Assembly: GCA_021825925.1 (NCBI GenBank)
Contig: JAKAFP010000004.1
Span: 62,001 to 126,000 of the forward strand
From: Chloroflexota bacterium
Lineage (GTDB): Bacteria; Chloroflexota; Anaerolineae; Anaerolineales; Anaerolineaceae
Direction of reading: 5' to 3'
Length of the DNA stretch: 64,000 nt
The notes below the pieces were generated by a model. That model did no database searches, was not told the DNA's origin, and saw nothing but the letters and a program-made list of their open reading frames with translations. Position numbers and translations under genes: made by a program. Below, one piece after another: positions 1 through 10,032 of this stretch; positions within the stretch are counted from its first letter, which is position 1, and every line of letters begins with the position of its first letter.

Positions 1-1
1 T

Positions 2-1231
2 GAAAAACATTTTCTCGTTCAAAAAGATCAACTTTTCTATAATATGTGCGCCATGATACCTGTTGGCTGGCCAAAGGATTTAATTCGTGATTGTCACAAA
101 AACCCAAATTCGCCATTTATGCGGATTTATTATGAACCTAATTTTGAGAAACCATCATCCGAGTATTTATTGCCACTTCATCCAATTCTTGGAGATCCAA
201 TAAATCAACTGATGACTGCAAAAAATAGAATTAGCCAATCGGAAATCGACGAAGCAATCCAAGAATATGGATCGATTTCACAAAGCTCCTTTTTTCGAAT
301 CAACCCAACCTTTGCAAAATTAAACCTAACATTTCAAGGTTGGGGAGCATCGTTAGGATTAGACATTCCAATTCGATACGTAATAAGTGGAAAAATTTTT
401 ACGCAACAAGTCATGCCGATCAATTACACAAGAATTTCTGTGAAAGATTCGATCTATCGACACCATCAATTTCTCAATAACAGTATTCTCAATATTGCTG
501 AACAGTTTAAATTTGACAATCGAATTGTTTCTGTTCCATGGTTGATACCAAGCAATTTACCTGATCTAAGTAAAACCCCTGATAGTTATGCTGGAACCTG
601 GTCGATACCCAAAACCGAAACTAGAAAAATAATAGTTGAATACTTACTAAAGCAAGCCCATAACCAGAGCATCAATCCCAACCTACTTCATAATTACAAA
701 TTGTTGTTTATCTCCATTGCCTTAATGATGCTCGCTTTAATGCGTCCATTTGAATTTGAAAATATGCAACCTTGTGATGGATATGACCAAAAAGGCGGGA
801 GCATACTTCAGAAGACAAAACGTAAAAGAGGGGACGACACGTATTCCTTACAGTTCATACCTGAATTTCTACAGCCTCTCTTTTGGGAATGCTATGAGAA
901 TTGCATGAGAGATTATTCCAGTGGAGCGATCTGGTGTATCAGGGATGTTATTGGGAATCGAGATGAATTTAATATCCAAAAACAAGTTAATGAATGCCTA
1001 AAAGAGTTGGGGGTTCTAAATACCATTATCCGAGTTTATGGATTCCGACATTTAGGTAGAACTGAACATCGTGATGCTAATTTTCCTGAATATTTCTTGA
1101 ATTATAAAATGTCTCATGATTTTGCTGGAGGAGAAAAATATAATCCAAGTCAATTAGGTTATTCAGGATTTTTAGAACTAAATCAGCAAGTAATGGTAAC
1201 CATTGCCAGAAAGATGGGAATCGTATGGTAA
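2..1231 (+). CDS. Tyrosine recombinase-like protein, first of a three-gene set (5' partial)
   Basis: The reading frame is open to the left edge, so the true start is probably outside the window; internal ATGs at 44 and 53 are alternatives. The C-terminal third has the layout of a tyrosine recombinase catalytic domain: an arginine in MRPFEFE (about residue 240 from the ATG at 44), a GFRHLGR segment in place of the usual HxLRH box, a later SHDF histidine, and tyrosines nearby (EKYNP, LGYSGF) that could be the nucleophile. The boxes are divergent, so catalytic competence is uncertain. The end overlaps the next gene by 7 nt, and three such genes run in series. Three adjacent overlapping recombinases recall recombinase-in-trio (RIT) elements and the Tn554 tnpABC layout; this link is inferred. 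Confidence 0.55.
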   Translation, partial: EKHFLVQKDQLFYNMCAMIPVGWPKDLIRDCHKNPNSPFMRIYYEPNFEKPSSEYLLPLHPILGDPINQLMTAKNRISQSEIDEAIQEYGSISQSSFFRINPTFAKLNLTFQGWGASLGLDIPIRYVISGKIFTQQVMPINYTRISVKDSIYRHHQFLNNSILNIAEQFKFDNRIVSVPWLIPSNLPDLSKTPDSYAGTWSIPKTETRKIIVEYLLKQAHNQSINPNLLHNYKLLFISIALMMLALMRPFEFENMQPCDGYDQKGGSILQKTKRKRGDDTYSLQFIPEFLQPLFWECYENCMRDYSSGAIWCIRDVIGNRDEFNIQKQVNECLKELGVLNTIIRVYGFRHLGRTEHRDANFPEYFLNYKMSHDFAGGEKYNPSQLGYSGFLELNQQVMVTIARKMGIVW

Positions 1232-1941
1232 GAAAAAAAGAGTATTTTGATGAATCAGTTTTTCTTCGGCTTAGTGAACAATCGTATTGGGACATTGCGA
1301 ATTTTGTTATTGATGACGTTTTTGAGATAAAACCCTGCGATTCCTTTTATTTTACTCAACATGAACGCCGATTTGTGCAATTAACCCTTTTACTTACAAA
1401 TGTAATGGGGGGAGTGTTATGGAATGGTGCGATTAAGAGCGTTTGTAACATTACCTTCAATGACATCAAAGATATCGTTGAGAATAAAACTCCAGAAAAC
1501 AATCAAGGTTTTTGGATGACCATAAATAAAAATGAAAATCATTTTGATTTATTTTTGCCTAACATTATCAAATTAAGTTTATATTCGGTGGTTAGTTTTT
1601 GCTTGCTTAAAAACCCCCAAAAAAACAATTCATTCCGCTGGCCTGGAAATGATTGCCTTATTATCCCAACTCGCAACGAAAAGAACAGTACCGTGGGTCA
1701 CAATCATGAAGCTTCCTTAACAACAAAAGTCCAAAAGTATTTGAACTTTATTGCAAATCATTTAAAGCAACCCAAGATTACTCTATCTGATTACCTAACA
1801 GCAGGAAGGTGTTTATCTTTACGAATATATGATCTTGACGTTGCCTATACTAATCTCGGAATTTTTGAGAGAAGAGCTTGTTTACGACGTGAATATCAAA
1901 ATCCAAAGCTTTTATCCATCTTAAGAAATATTTGGGAGTGA
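1225..1941 (+). CDS. Unknown protein, middle gene of the recombinase-like trio
   Basis: A 238-residue protein that starts inside the end of the upstream recombinase-like gene (7-nt overlap) and ends 2 nt before the ATG of the next recombinase, so the three are almost certainly one transcription unit. I do not recognise a family. A hydrophobic helix around residues 45-70 (LTLLLTNVMGG...) could correspond to the box I region of a tyrosine recombinase, and a basic stretch near the C terminus (ERRACLRREY) could be its end, but no R-H-R-Y set is visible. It may be a catalytically dead recombinase-like partner, as in multi-recombinase mobile elements. Function is inferred from position only. Confidence 0.5.
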   Translation: MVRKKEYFDESVFLRLSEQSYWDIANFVIDDVFEIKPCDSFYFTQHERRFVQLTLLLTNVMGGVLWNGAIKSVCNITFNDIKDIVENKTPENNQGFWMTINKNENHFDLFLPNIIKLSLYSVVSFCLLKNPQKNNSFRWPGNDCLIIPTRNEKNSTVGHNHEASLTTKVQKYLNFIANHLKQPKITLSDYLTAGRCLSLRIYDLDVAYTNLGIFERRACLRREYQNPKLLSILRNIWE

Positions 1942-1943
1942 CT

Positions 1944-3107
1944 ATGCTTGGAATTGAATTCTTAACCTCAATACAAAAACAATCAGGAAAGTATTACTTC
2001 AAAAACTCCACCGAGAAGCCTTTTAAAGAGATTGCTTTGGATCAAGTTGTTGCTGAGCTTCTCAATTATCAAATACAAACTGATAAACCCTCAACAATTG
2101 AAATTCAAAACACAGAATTATTAGTTGATTTTCTGCTGGAAATATCTAGTTACCAATCAATTACATCTGTCCATTCCAGTCTAGATGATTTAATGGCATT
2201 TAAAGCATGGTTGAAAGATTTACACATTTATGAACTCCTTGAGAAATATCCAAAATACTTAGAAAATAGAAAAATGTCAGCAAGAACTTGGAACCACCAC
2301 GTATCGATTTATAATTCATTTGGTGAATTTCTCGAAAGAAAAACAGGGAAAACTGTCACTATAAATCGCTCACGAAAAAGAGATACTAAAGAATCTACCC
2401 AACTTTTGCCTAATGACTCGTTTCTTCAGCTAAACCCAATAACAATTACAGAATATACTATATCGGATTTATTGCGGTGTCTCACAGGCATTAGAATGAC
2501 AGATGAAATGTCATTAATGACCGATGAAATATTCGTTACTGACCAAATCTATATTAAAGTTTTATCGAGTAAAGGTAAAAAGTCTTTAACAGCTAAATCA
2601 ATGAAATTATCTCTAAAAAATAGGGGTATTATTTGTCGCTTATTAGAAAAGCGACGGAGTTCTGGGAATAATTTCTTATTCAGTTTTGGAATTCTAAATA
2701 ATAACGCAGGATACCAAAAAGCTCGATATTACACTAAAAAAATAACGGGGTTGAATACTCATGGAATGAGAAGGCTTTTTGCAAATATTATGCGTGCATT
2801 AGGATTTCCAATTTTAGAAATCGCAAATTCCATCTTCCATTCATCGACAAGAACCACTGCAGAAAATTACATTCTTATATATCCAGCCCTTCAAAGAGAA
2901 CAATTGATCAATTGGGTTAACAATCAAAAATATTTAGTTATTCCAAAAACAATAAGTATGAAAACAAATATTCAATTCAATCAAGTTTCTTGCGAGGGAT
3001 TTAAAAAAATGGTAAAGATTAATAGTCCCGAGTATTCGACCAATGTATTAACCCTGGATCAAAGCATTGAAATTATGGAAAACAGAATCAGAGCTTCACT
3101 AGCCTGA
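1944..3107 (+). CDS. Tyrosine recombinase (phage integrase family), third gene of the trio
   Basis: A 387-residue site-specific recombinase expected to cut and rejoin DNA through a tyrosine-phosphate link. The catalytic boxes are clear: arginine in LTGIRMTDE, a lysine-rich hairpin SSKGKK, the HGMRR box (H-x-x-R), a histidine in FHSSTRTTAENY and the terminal tyrosine in that same motif. The start is the ATG at 1944, preceded by GGGAG at 1934-1938 inside the end of the upstream gene; a TTG at 1932 is in frame but lies upstream of that Shine-Dalgarno. It is the most canonical of the three proteins and probably provides the active recombinase. The element they belong to extends to the left of the window. 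Confidence 0.8.
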   Translation: MLGIEFLTSIQKQSGKYYFKNSTEKPFKEIALDQVVAELLNYQIQTDKPSTIEIQNTELLVDFLLEISSYQSITSVHSSLDDLMAFKAWLKDLHIYELLEKYPKYLENRKMSARTWNHHVSIYNSFGEFLERKTGKTVTINRSRKRDTKESTQLLPNDSFLQLNPITITEYTISDLLRCLTGIRMTDEMSLMTDEIFVTDQIYIKVLSSKGKKSLTAKSMKLSLKNRGIICRLLEKRRSSGNNFLFSFGILNNNAGYQKARYYTKKITGLNTHGMRRLFANIMRALGFPILEIANSIFHSSTRTTAENYILIYPALQREQLINWVNNQKYLVIPKTISMKTNIQFNQVSCEGFKKMVKINSPEYSTNVLTLDQSIEIMENRIRASLA

Positions 3108-3733
3108 TAATTTCCTAGACACTCTCTTATTGAACTAAGGTTACCAGTATTCCACCAGCCACAAATGCCGGTTACATCATATCCAATAATATTGGCTATT
3201 TCATAATAAACAGGTTAATAAAATCCTGTCATTTCGTGTTTACCAAGAGCTCTCAAAGTAACCGATCTGAGTATATTATTTCTATCATCCTAAGTTTTGA
3301 TTATTCCTCATTCTCAGGGATACGTAGCCATTACTATAGAATATCTGTGTTTACCAACTACCAGATTCGTATTGTCATCATATTTTTCTATTTATAAATC
3401 ATGTGGATAAATATTTCTTTTTTTATTAAAGCCGTAGAAAAATACAAATTCTTCTTAACGCCCATTCCCCAAATTCATATTCTGGAAAAATTATTCCGTG
3501 AATGAAACGTGAAAGTTGGCGGTCCAAGTGTAATTTTTTTAAAATGGAAGTTAGAATGTTTCAAGAAATGGAGACATTATTTATGAAAAAAGTTCCCAGC
3601 ATTTTTTTCACGTGCTCTCGTCTTTAGTTTTGTATCGGCTATTACTTTTTTTAGGTATTCGTTTATTACAACAGTCTTATAAACAAACTGATAAAGTCAA
3701 TTTCATTTACTGAATAGTAAAAATGGAGACATC
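3108..3733. other. Gene-poor 626-nt gap with a frameshifted short ORF
   Basis: No intact gene is visible. A short reading frame begins at 3583 (MKKVPSI...) and is closed by a stop after 14 codons. Shifting the frame once within the run of seven T at 3610-3616 gives a continuous hydrophobic, signal-peptide-like frame ending at about 3682. This could be a decayed small gene or chance. The stretch is strongly A+T-rich. Confidence 0.3.
3566..3732 (+). repeat. Direct repeat of a 12-nt ribosome-binding region
   Basis: AAATGGAGACAT occurs at 3566-3577 and again at 3721-3732, both times just upstream of an ATG (3583 and 3734). The GGAG within it is the likely Shine-Dalgarno of the ATPase gene at 3734. 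The duplicated initiation region suggests a small local duplication, or the decay of a gene that once preceded the ATPase. Confidence 0.4.
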
Positions 3734-5638
3734 ATGGAAAATTTAACTTCTGACCACCAATGTGATAACCACGACCTTGATGAGATTTTTAAAATGGTGT
3801 TTAGGAAAAACTCAGATCAAACTGATGATAAGAAAATTCGAATAGATAAATCGATAATTTCTAGTGCCCTGTCGTTTACCGAAGCATTCACAGGCAGAAT
3901 CATTTCAAGAAAGAGAACCAAAATAGAAATGATCGAAGAGATACTCCTGTGCCTTATTTTGAAAGTAATTGAGAATACTCTATTCTCAATTAAAGCTTAT
4001 AAACAAGAAACAGAAAATACAGTAACTTTTGAGTCGTTGGTAAAACGCCTAATAGCATGTGTGATAGTATATCTGGCAAGTTACAACACCAGAGAACCAA
4101 CGAGTGGACAAAAGCTTGTGCATCTTGATCCAACGGATGGATTTTTCATAAGAGAAGAAAACTTAGAAAAAACTGTAATGAAAAATCACAGTTTAAAAAT
4201 TCCATTTATTTGGAGTGAACTGAAGAAAATCAATTTACAATTAAAGGAAAAATTATTCTACACGTATTGTAAAAATTATCTTCCGAAAATTGTTGAACTA
4301 AATTCCAATAATCATAAGCTTTTCTATACAACCTTAGCCGATCTACTTGAATCCGATGATAGAACTGTTAGGCGTTGGGTAGAAGAACTGAAGAATTACA
4401 TTTTACCTGTCGAAACAAAAAAACAAACAAATGATGAAGTAGATGACAATACTATCTCAGTTATTGAAAACCGATCAATCTCACAACCTGGGATTGTAGA
4501 TAGTACAGATGTTGCCAAGCAGTTGTTAAGTTTATATCCAAAACCCAATATCCCCCCATTTCGAGAAGACATTACCGAATATATTTTTCTATCTAAAAAC
4601 GCTTCGTATTTTCCACTTTCAGAATTAAGTAATTTTTCTGGATGTGGGTTATTAATTGGCCCTCCAAAATCAGGAAAAACCACCATCCTTTCTCTACTTG
4701 CTAATGAAAATTGCACCAGAATTTATATAGATTGCATGGAATTACTGAAGCTAGATCTCCCGGATTTACGAAAATATATTAGTCTAAAAATAGTATCCGA
4801 ATTCAAGAAAACCGGACAAGAAGACATATATCCCCCAATCTCTCAATCGATTTTTCGAGAGACTGTTATGCTAATCGATCATTTTGATTTCTTACCACCA
4901 ACAAAACAACAAACGCTTCTTTTTGAAATTGAATCTGTTGATAGTTATATTATTGCAACAACCTATTCAATTCCAGAAGTATTTGTTAACACAAAAACCG
5001 AAAAAATCAGAATAATTTATGAACAACAACCTTATCCGAATCATTTCTTGCAATTTATTGACGATATTGGGGACAAATATTACATTCTTAACAATTTAAA
5101 TTTCTATTCTTCAATCGGAGGATATGATCATATTTGTAACCATGTGTATGAACAAGTTCATTTAATAATTAATGGTTTTTTGAAACAACCTTTTGAAAAA
5201 ACAAATTACAAAATTTATAAAAAGGATTTTGAGTTTATATTCTTAAAGTTGGAAGACATTATTTTAAACCAAGTAGATATCGATTTCGATTTGGTTTCTT
5301 ATTCCACTGATGTGAAGAAGAATCATGAAGTAATTAATTCGTTCAACATGTTTGTAGAAAATATCGAACTCTCTATTTTAGATTCAGAAGTAGAGATATT
5401 GCATCAAAACCCTCTTGCTCCAACTTATTCGCAGATACTTCGAATTGAGGACAACCAGCTAAAATTTCAATATAAAGAATTTTTGTGGCCTTTTATTGTC
5501 TCTCTACTTGAGTCAAAAAGACCTGGATATCTTAACTTTTTAGGAAAATATGGGGCTGGTTATTCCTACAATCCATTTATGGCATATGTCACATCATACG
5601 CACGAGCCTCAGTAAAAGACCGTCAGATTTTTGAGTAA
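3734..5638 (+). CDS. P-loop ATPase of unknown family, island gene
   Basis: A 634-residue protein with a good Walker A motif, GPPKSGKT (about residues 309-316), followed by a hydrophobic strand and acidic residues that fit Walker B (VMLIDHFDF, about 377-386). A TVRRWVEEL segment near residue 212 looks like a helix-turn-helix recognition helix. There are no membrane segments. The start has GGAG at the right distance (repeat at 3721-3732). It sits alone on the plus strand between the recombinase trio and minus-strand island genes. The family is not recognised. An ATP-driven regulator, a STAND-like defence sensor, or an ATPase partner of the recombinases are all possible; the ATPase call is firm, the role is not. 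Confidence 0.6.
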   Translation: MENLTSDHQCDNHDLDEIFKMVFRKNSDQTDDKKIRIDKSIISSALSFTEAFTGRIISRKRTKIEMIEEILLCLILKVIENTLFSIKAYKQETENTVTFESLVKRLIACVIVYLASYNTREPTSGQKLVHLDPTDGFFIREENLEKTVMKNHSLKIPFIWSELKKINLQLKEKLFYTYCKNYLPKIVELNSNNHKLFYTTLADLLESDDRTVRRWVEELKNYILPVETKKQTNDEVDDNTISVIENRSISQPGIVDSTDVAKQLLSLYPKPNIPPFREDITEYIFLSKNASYFPLSELSNFSGCGLLIGPPKSGKTTILSLLANENCTRIYIDCMELLKLDLPDLRKYISLKIVSEFKKTGQEDIYPPISQSIFRETVMLIDHFDFLPPTKQQTLLFEIESVDSYIIATTYSIPEVFVNTKTEKIRIIYEQQPYPNHFLQFIDDIGDKYYILNNLNFYSSIGGYDHICNHVYEQVHLIINGFLKQPFEKTNYKIYKKDFEFIFLKLEDIILNQVDIDFDLVSYSTDVKKNHEVINSFNMFVENIELSILDSEVEILHQNPLAPTYSQILRIEDNQLKFQYKEFLWPFIVSLLESKRPGYLNFLGKYGAGYSYNPFMAYVTSYARASVKDRQIFE

Positions 5639-5700
5639 TTTTTTCAATTATTATTATTTTTTCTCGTCACTAGAAAATTTTCGACGTTCTACGATTAATA

Positions 5701-7356
5701 TTATCGGTGGACTAATTTACCTGAGTCAGGATCTACTCGAAAATCAGTCTTGTTATATAGATAATCCACTCCTATCGACCAAATAGCTGTTTGGCAAGCA
5801 TCTATAAATGGCCTGACTGTTTCACAATCTTCTAGTTCTGGTTTTTTGGTAGCGAATTCAGCTAGTGTCTCCCCCCATTCATTTCCTTTTGCAAATTGAG
5901 CGAGAGATGGAATTACTTTTCTTACCGCTTTTATTAATTCCTCAGCGTTGCTTACCGAATTTATAGCTTCACGCAATGACTGGTAAAGTTCTTCAGATTT
6001 TTGTACATCGTCAACTAATTCCCAAATAATTTCAGTTAGTTCGTCTTTTGAAAAATTACAAAACTCAAAATCAGGTTGTGAAATATAGAACTGACCGCAG
6101 AATAAGTCTTCTTCGGCTGCTTTCCTCACTATCCGAATGTTATCATCTCGATCTCCATCGAGGACAATAACGCTGAAAACTCCAGAACGGTCATCCAAGA
6201 GTAGGTTATCTCGAAATGCTAGACCCTTCCTTTTACCCTGAATAAATTGCCCTGACAAGTCGAACACCTCAATTTGCTGCCATGACTCGAGAATATGTCT
6301 AAATGCTGCATATTCGGTCGGTCCCTCAACATAAATACGAAGACGGACTTCAGAGTCAAGACCCAACTCACGTACAAATTGTCTTTTAGTCAACAAACCT
6401 TGTACGTCAAAAATTCGTCTTGAGCCATAAAGTCTTTCCCTTCCATATATATTCCACATACCAAAACCCAACTCGTCTTCTTCTGGGAGTTGAATTTCGT
6501 ATGAATATTCTGCCATACGTCGGATGCATTCAGCCATCGTCTTTAATAAAACAGCACCTCCTAAATGTCCTTTTAACTTTTGGCGTTCGCTACCTTTAAT
6601 GAATCTCATAAGTGAATGTATTTCTTTGTTTGGTTCAATCATCTCAGCTGAGATGCAAAGATCCTGGAGCATTTCTTTAATTGATAGAATTCCGATTTCT
6701 AGATAGAAATCTTTGAGTTTTATTTTATAAGCATCAATTCGAGACTTTTGTTGTTCATAAGTAATTTGAGGGGGATATTTTATTGACCCAATTATTTGAG
6801 GGTAAAAGCAGGGTTCTGTTAAAACCGCCAAACGAGTAATCTCATCCCAACGGTTAATTTGGTCCTTAGCTTCTTCACCTTGCGCCCATTTATAGAAAAA
6901 CTTAATATCATCATCTAACATCTCGTGATACCTTTTTGGGATCATCATTTGATATGGATGAATAATTATCTTCATAACTTGTTGGATGTGCCAGAAAACG
7001 AAGTATTTGAATGGATGAAAATATGGAACAATATTTGGGATTTTTGCTACAAGTTCGCTTATCGGTTCTTCGACTTTAACTTGCACTTGACCTAAAATGC
7101 GATTATCTGTAAAAAGTAAATCACCATCGGCTCTCTTTTCAAGAATTTCAAAGCCTTCAATCGGAGAGTCAATCGAACCATGAACGATGTCTGATCTGAC
7201 CCATCCCAATTGCCATAAGTGGATGATATGGTTTTCCCAGAAACCTACCTTGCGATCCTTGTTTAAGGACGCCAAATTATTAGGATTCATGAAATCCAAT
7301 TGCCAAATGTCTTTGTTTTCATATATCCAACGTGAAAATTGCGATGGTGGAATCAT
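5701..7356 (-). CDS. TOPRIM-domain protein, putative OLD-like nuclease
   Basis: A 551-residue protein. The C-terminal half has a TOPRIM-like signature: a glutamate in YVEGPTEYAAF (about residues 338-348), then VIVLDGDRDD (about 393-402) giving the DxD pair. These residues bind divalent metal in OLD-family nucleases, primases and topoisomerases. The N-terminal part (about 1-300) is a region rich in aromatic residues that I do not recognise; no Walker A motif is present, unlike full OLD proteins. It lies 274 nt downstream of the Sll1717-type ATPase on the same strand, so an ATPase plus TOPRIM pair, as in several anti-phage systems such as Gabija or PARIS, is possible. The TOPRIM call rests on motif reading only. 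Confidence 0.6.
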   Translation of the reverse strand: MIPPSQFSRWIYENKDIWQLDFMNPNNLASLNKDRKVGFWENHIIHLWQLGWVRSDIVHGSIDSPIEGFEILEKRADGDLLFTDNRILGQVQVKVEEPISELVAKIPNIVPYFHPFKYFVFWHIQQVMKIIIHPYQMMIPKRYHEMLDDDIKFFYKWAQGEEAKDQINRWDEITRLAVLTEPCFYPQIIGSIKYPPQITYEQQKSRIDAYKIKLKDFYLEIGILSIKEMLQDLCISAEMIEPNKEIHSLMRFIKGSERQKLKGHLGGAVLLKTMAECIRRMAEYSYEIQLPEEDELGFGMWNIYGRERLYGSRRIFDVQGLLTKRQFVRELGLDSEVRLRIYVEGPTEYAAFRHILESWQQIEVFDLSGQFIQGKRKGLAFRDNLLLDDRSGVFSVIVLDGDRDDNIRIVRKAAEEDLFCGQFYISQPDFEFCNFSKDELTEIIWELVDDVQKSEELYQSLREAINSVSNAEELIKAVRKVIPSLAQFAKGNEWGETLAEFATKKPELEDCETVRPFIDACQTAIWSIGVDYLYNKTDFRVDPDSGKLVHR

Positions 7357-7630
7357 AATTGACCTATTTAAATGGTAATATTCTAAGGAAATTATCTCAA
7401 GTTTATCTTTTTAAGATCATAGAATTGATTGACACCTAACATGGTAATTGTCTTTGAGTTACTAAATAGTATTCTTGTTTATTTCAAACTCTCCTAATTT
7501 TTTCAAAATTATTCATATCTTCAAATAATAAGGTGCTTATCAGTACCATAGGTTTATTAATAGACCGGAAGTTTCCAGTTAAAAAAGCTACTCGTTGTGG
7601 TATCGGACGTTGGACATTATTTTCCAATTT

Positions 7631-9271
7631 TTAGTCTTGTAAATTAGTTCCGTCAGTAACACCTAAGACACGGTAAAATGTCTTTTGAATGTAAATCCGA
7701 GTGGTTTCTGTGATTTCTGAAGTTGAAATATTTGTTCCATTAATATGAGACCAGGAGATTGGGTTACCTTTTTCAGTTCGTAATCCAACAAGACCAACTT
7801 TGTAAAAAATATGGATAATATTCATACGATAATTATCGAGACTAATTTGGTTTTCAAAAACCATTTTTATTAAATCCATATCCAAACCAGGTTTTCCGCG
7901 ACCTGATGTTAATAGTTCTAGATAATTAGCAGTAAGTTCATCTTCAGAAATATTTTCTAAGATGAAAACATCTTTTTTCCCTTTAAGGAGCGAATAAAGA
8001 TATTCCAAGTTCGGATATAAACCATACCATTCATCAAAGAGCGCTCTTAGTCTCTCTTTTGAGTAGCTACCTTCCGCTTGGATTAATGCTTTTTGCGAAA
8101 TAATCGATTTTCCGTCACTGGTTTTGATACATTCATTAAAAAATTGGATCATATCTCTTGGCCGTAATAAAGTCCGATCAGCCATGTATTCTAATGTTGA
8201 TTGTTTACCAATCTTTTCAGGTAATACATCTTTAAATGTTACCCGTTCCTTTGTATATTGATTTTTTACTAACAAATTAATTCTAGAATCAAGAACTTCA
8301 GTTAATTGATATTGGTTCCATGCGAGTTCCAAACATGACGTTCGAATTTTTTCTTCTTGAAAACCTGAATCTCTTGTATATCTAAAAACTCTATCTAATA
8401 AATCAGATCGAAGAGCGATTATGATTTTCACATTCTTTACGTTTGAATAAAAATCTACACTCGTTTCAATTAAAGCTCTGATTAACCTAAATCGGAATTG
8501 ATCTTCGACCCAATCTTCATCCAATTTATCGATTGTTATTAAGTAATGTTGTTGAGTATTAGTGGAGAGTATTTCATCAAGTAATTCCATAACAGTTGTT
8601 AATTCTCGAATTTGTACAGAATTCACGACCGTTTGAGCTCTTGTAATCACTTCTTCTTTCTGTTCTTCTGATAACTTTCTTGCTGCGCCTGCTGATAATT
8701 TGCCAATTTTTGGAATTTCTCCATCAATGGAAGCTTGTAAATCTTTTTCTAATTTTGTAGTAACCTCTTGAATACGGTATTCTGTTTCTTTCCAAAAAGA
8801 TTCACCCCAAGTTTTCAAATAATTTAAAGCAGCATCGTTTTTTTTATTTTTTGGAATAATTGACCATAAGTAATCTATAAATGATTTCTTTTTTTCTTCT
8901 GTTGTGATTTGAAATTTTTCTTTTAGGATTTCTACACAAAAAACATGACGCCAGAGTAAGCGGAAAAAGATATCAAGTTTTACTCCGGCTTCAACAAAGA
9001 ACTGAAGAATATTTGAATTTGCAATATATGTTAAAGATAAGGATTCCGGGCGTATTTGAATTACGTGTTCTTCCGACTCTTTTAGCTGACGAATAATCGC
9101 AGATTTTCCAGAACCAGTACGACCAATTAATATCAACCTCGGGTCAGAACAATCCTTAATTATTTCAATATCACCTGTATCAATGAAACATTGATTCAAG
9201 TAGTGGTCATCAAGTTCTGCTGCAGTGGCACCTATTTGTTGATTACTTCGAAAAATAAATTTCTTTGTCAT
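7631..9271 (-). CDS. P-loop ATPase of the Sll1717 type
   Basis: A 546-residue protein with Walker A GRTGSGKSAI at residues 50-59 and a Walker B-like strand YLITIDKLDEDW at about 243-254. The N-terminal segment before the P loop and the following all-helical region resemble the group annotated as P-loop ATPase, Sll1717 family, whose function is not established and which often occurs in defence-rich regions. The start is the ATG at 9271: GGGAGG lies 7 nt upstream on the minus strand (9278-9283). A longer frame to 9388 lacks a ribosome site. It is followed on the same strand by the TOPRIM gene after 274 nt without an obvious terminator, so the two may be cotranscribed. Confidence 0.65.
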   Translation of the reverse strand: MTKKFIFRSNQQIGATAAELDDHYLNQCFIDTGDIEIIKDCSDPRLILIGRTGSGKSAIIRQLKESEEHVIQIRPESLSLTYIANSNILQFFVEAGVKLDIFFRLLWRHVFCVEILKEKFQITTEEKKKSFIDYLWSIIPKNKKNDAALNYLKTWGESFWKETEYRIQEVTTKLEKDLQASIDGEIPKIGKLSAGAARKLSEEQKEEVITRAQTVVNSVQIRELTTVMELLDEILSTNTQQHYLITIDKLDEDWVEDQFRFRLIRALIETSVDFYSNVKNVKIIIALRSDLLDRVFRYTRDSGFQEEKIRTSCLELAWNQYQLTEVLDSRINLLVKNQYTKERVTFKDVLPEKIGKQSTLEYMADRTLLRPRDMIQFFNECIKTSDGKSIISQKALIQAEGSYSKERLRALFDEWYGLYPNLEYLYSLLKGKKDVFILENISEDELTANYLELLTSGRGKPGLDMDLIKMVFENQISLDNYRMNIIHIFYKVGLVGLRTEKGNPISWSHINGTNISTSEITETTRIYIQKTFYRVLGVTDGTNLQD

Positions 9272-9552
9272 AAATATCCTCCCAAAATTTTTGATATGTT
9301 TTGAATAAAACAATACCACAACCGGAAATAAATATGTCTGGGGGTTGGAAAACTGCCTCTGACTTGTTATCTTATCCTGTTCAAACACATACTGTATGGC
9401 TGTAGTTTGCGGTTTCCATTCAATCCCGTGCGAAGACTAGTACCAGCACCGACAAGCCCAAGAACAGGCAGGTGAGTTCAAAAAAAGAAAACCATTTGTT
9501 GTGATGTAAGGCGATGGACATATTTACTCATATATTCTCTTGTGCACATTTC

Positions 9553-9930
9553 TTAATTCAAATAGAAATAATTATTTAGAGCCAAGTCATGAGAAAAGTC
9601 AATAGCTATAAGTTCTTCTATAGGGAGCGTTGCTCTTAAACCTATGTCGTAAATGTTTTCTAAATTGGCGATCCTCTTAATAATGGAACCAATTCTTTCC
9701 TTCTGCTGAGAAGAACCATCAGCTAAAACGAGATCATTCAATATCTTGCCTTTCTGATTTAAAGTGTAAGTGTCAAGGTATGTGATCAGTTTCTTAAGAA
9801 GTGCATGACTGATGCTTACAATGTCTCGTAGCATAAAAAAGGGAATCAAATACATGTAGATAGTTAGAAGTTGGACAATGAATGACCTCGTGAAATCCAT
9901 GAAAACTTTGGATATTCTGAATGCTATCAT
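9553..9930 (-). CDS. Hypothetical protein, possibly a remnant
   Basis: A 125-residue frame with a hydrophobic N-terminal third and a helical, charged C-terminal part (SSQQKERIGSIIKRIANLEN). I do not recognise a family. The 281 nt to its left (9272-9552) hold no gene; a short, more G+C-rich patch near 9425-9475 looks out of place. The frame is believable as protein but may be the tail of a decayed gene, since the region between the ATPase and the AbiE operon contains only fragments. Confidence 0.3.
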   Translation of the reverse strand: MIAFRISKVFMDFTRSFIVQLLTIYMYLIPFFMLRDIVSISHALLKKLITYLDTYTLNQKGKILNDLVLADGSSQQKERIGSIIKRIANLENIYDIGLRATLPIEELIAIDFSHDLALNNYFYLN

Positions 9931-10032
9931 TCGATGCTACGAGATAAAGAAGGTAATTATATTATCCATGTTGACCGTCTTTACCTTTGGTCATCAAGGT
10001 ATTGATTGTAAGAAAAGGATGCTCGTGAATCA

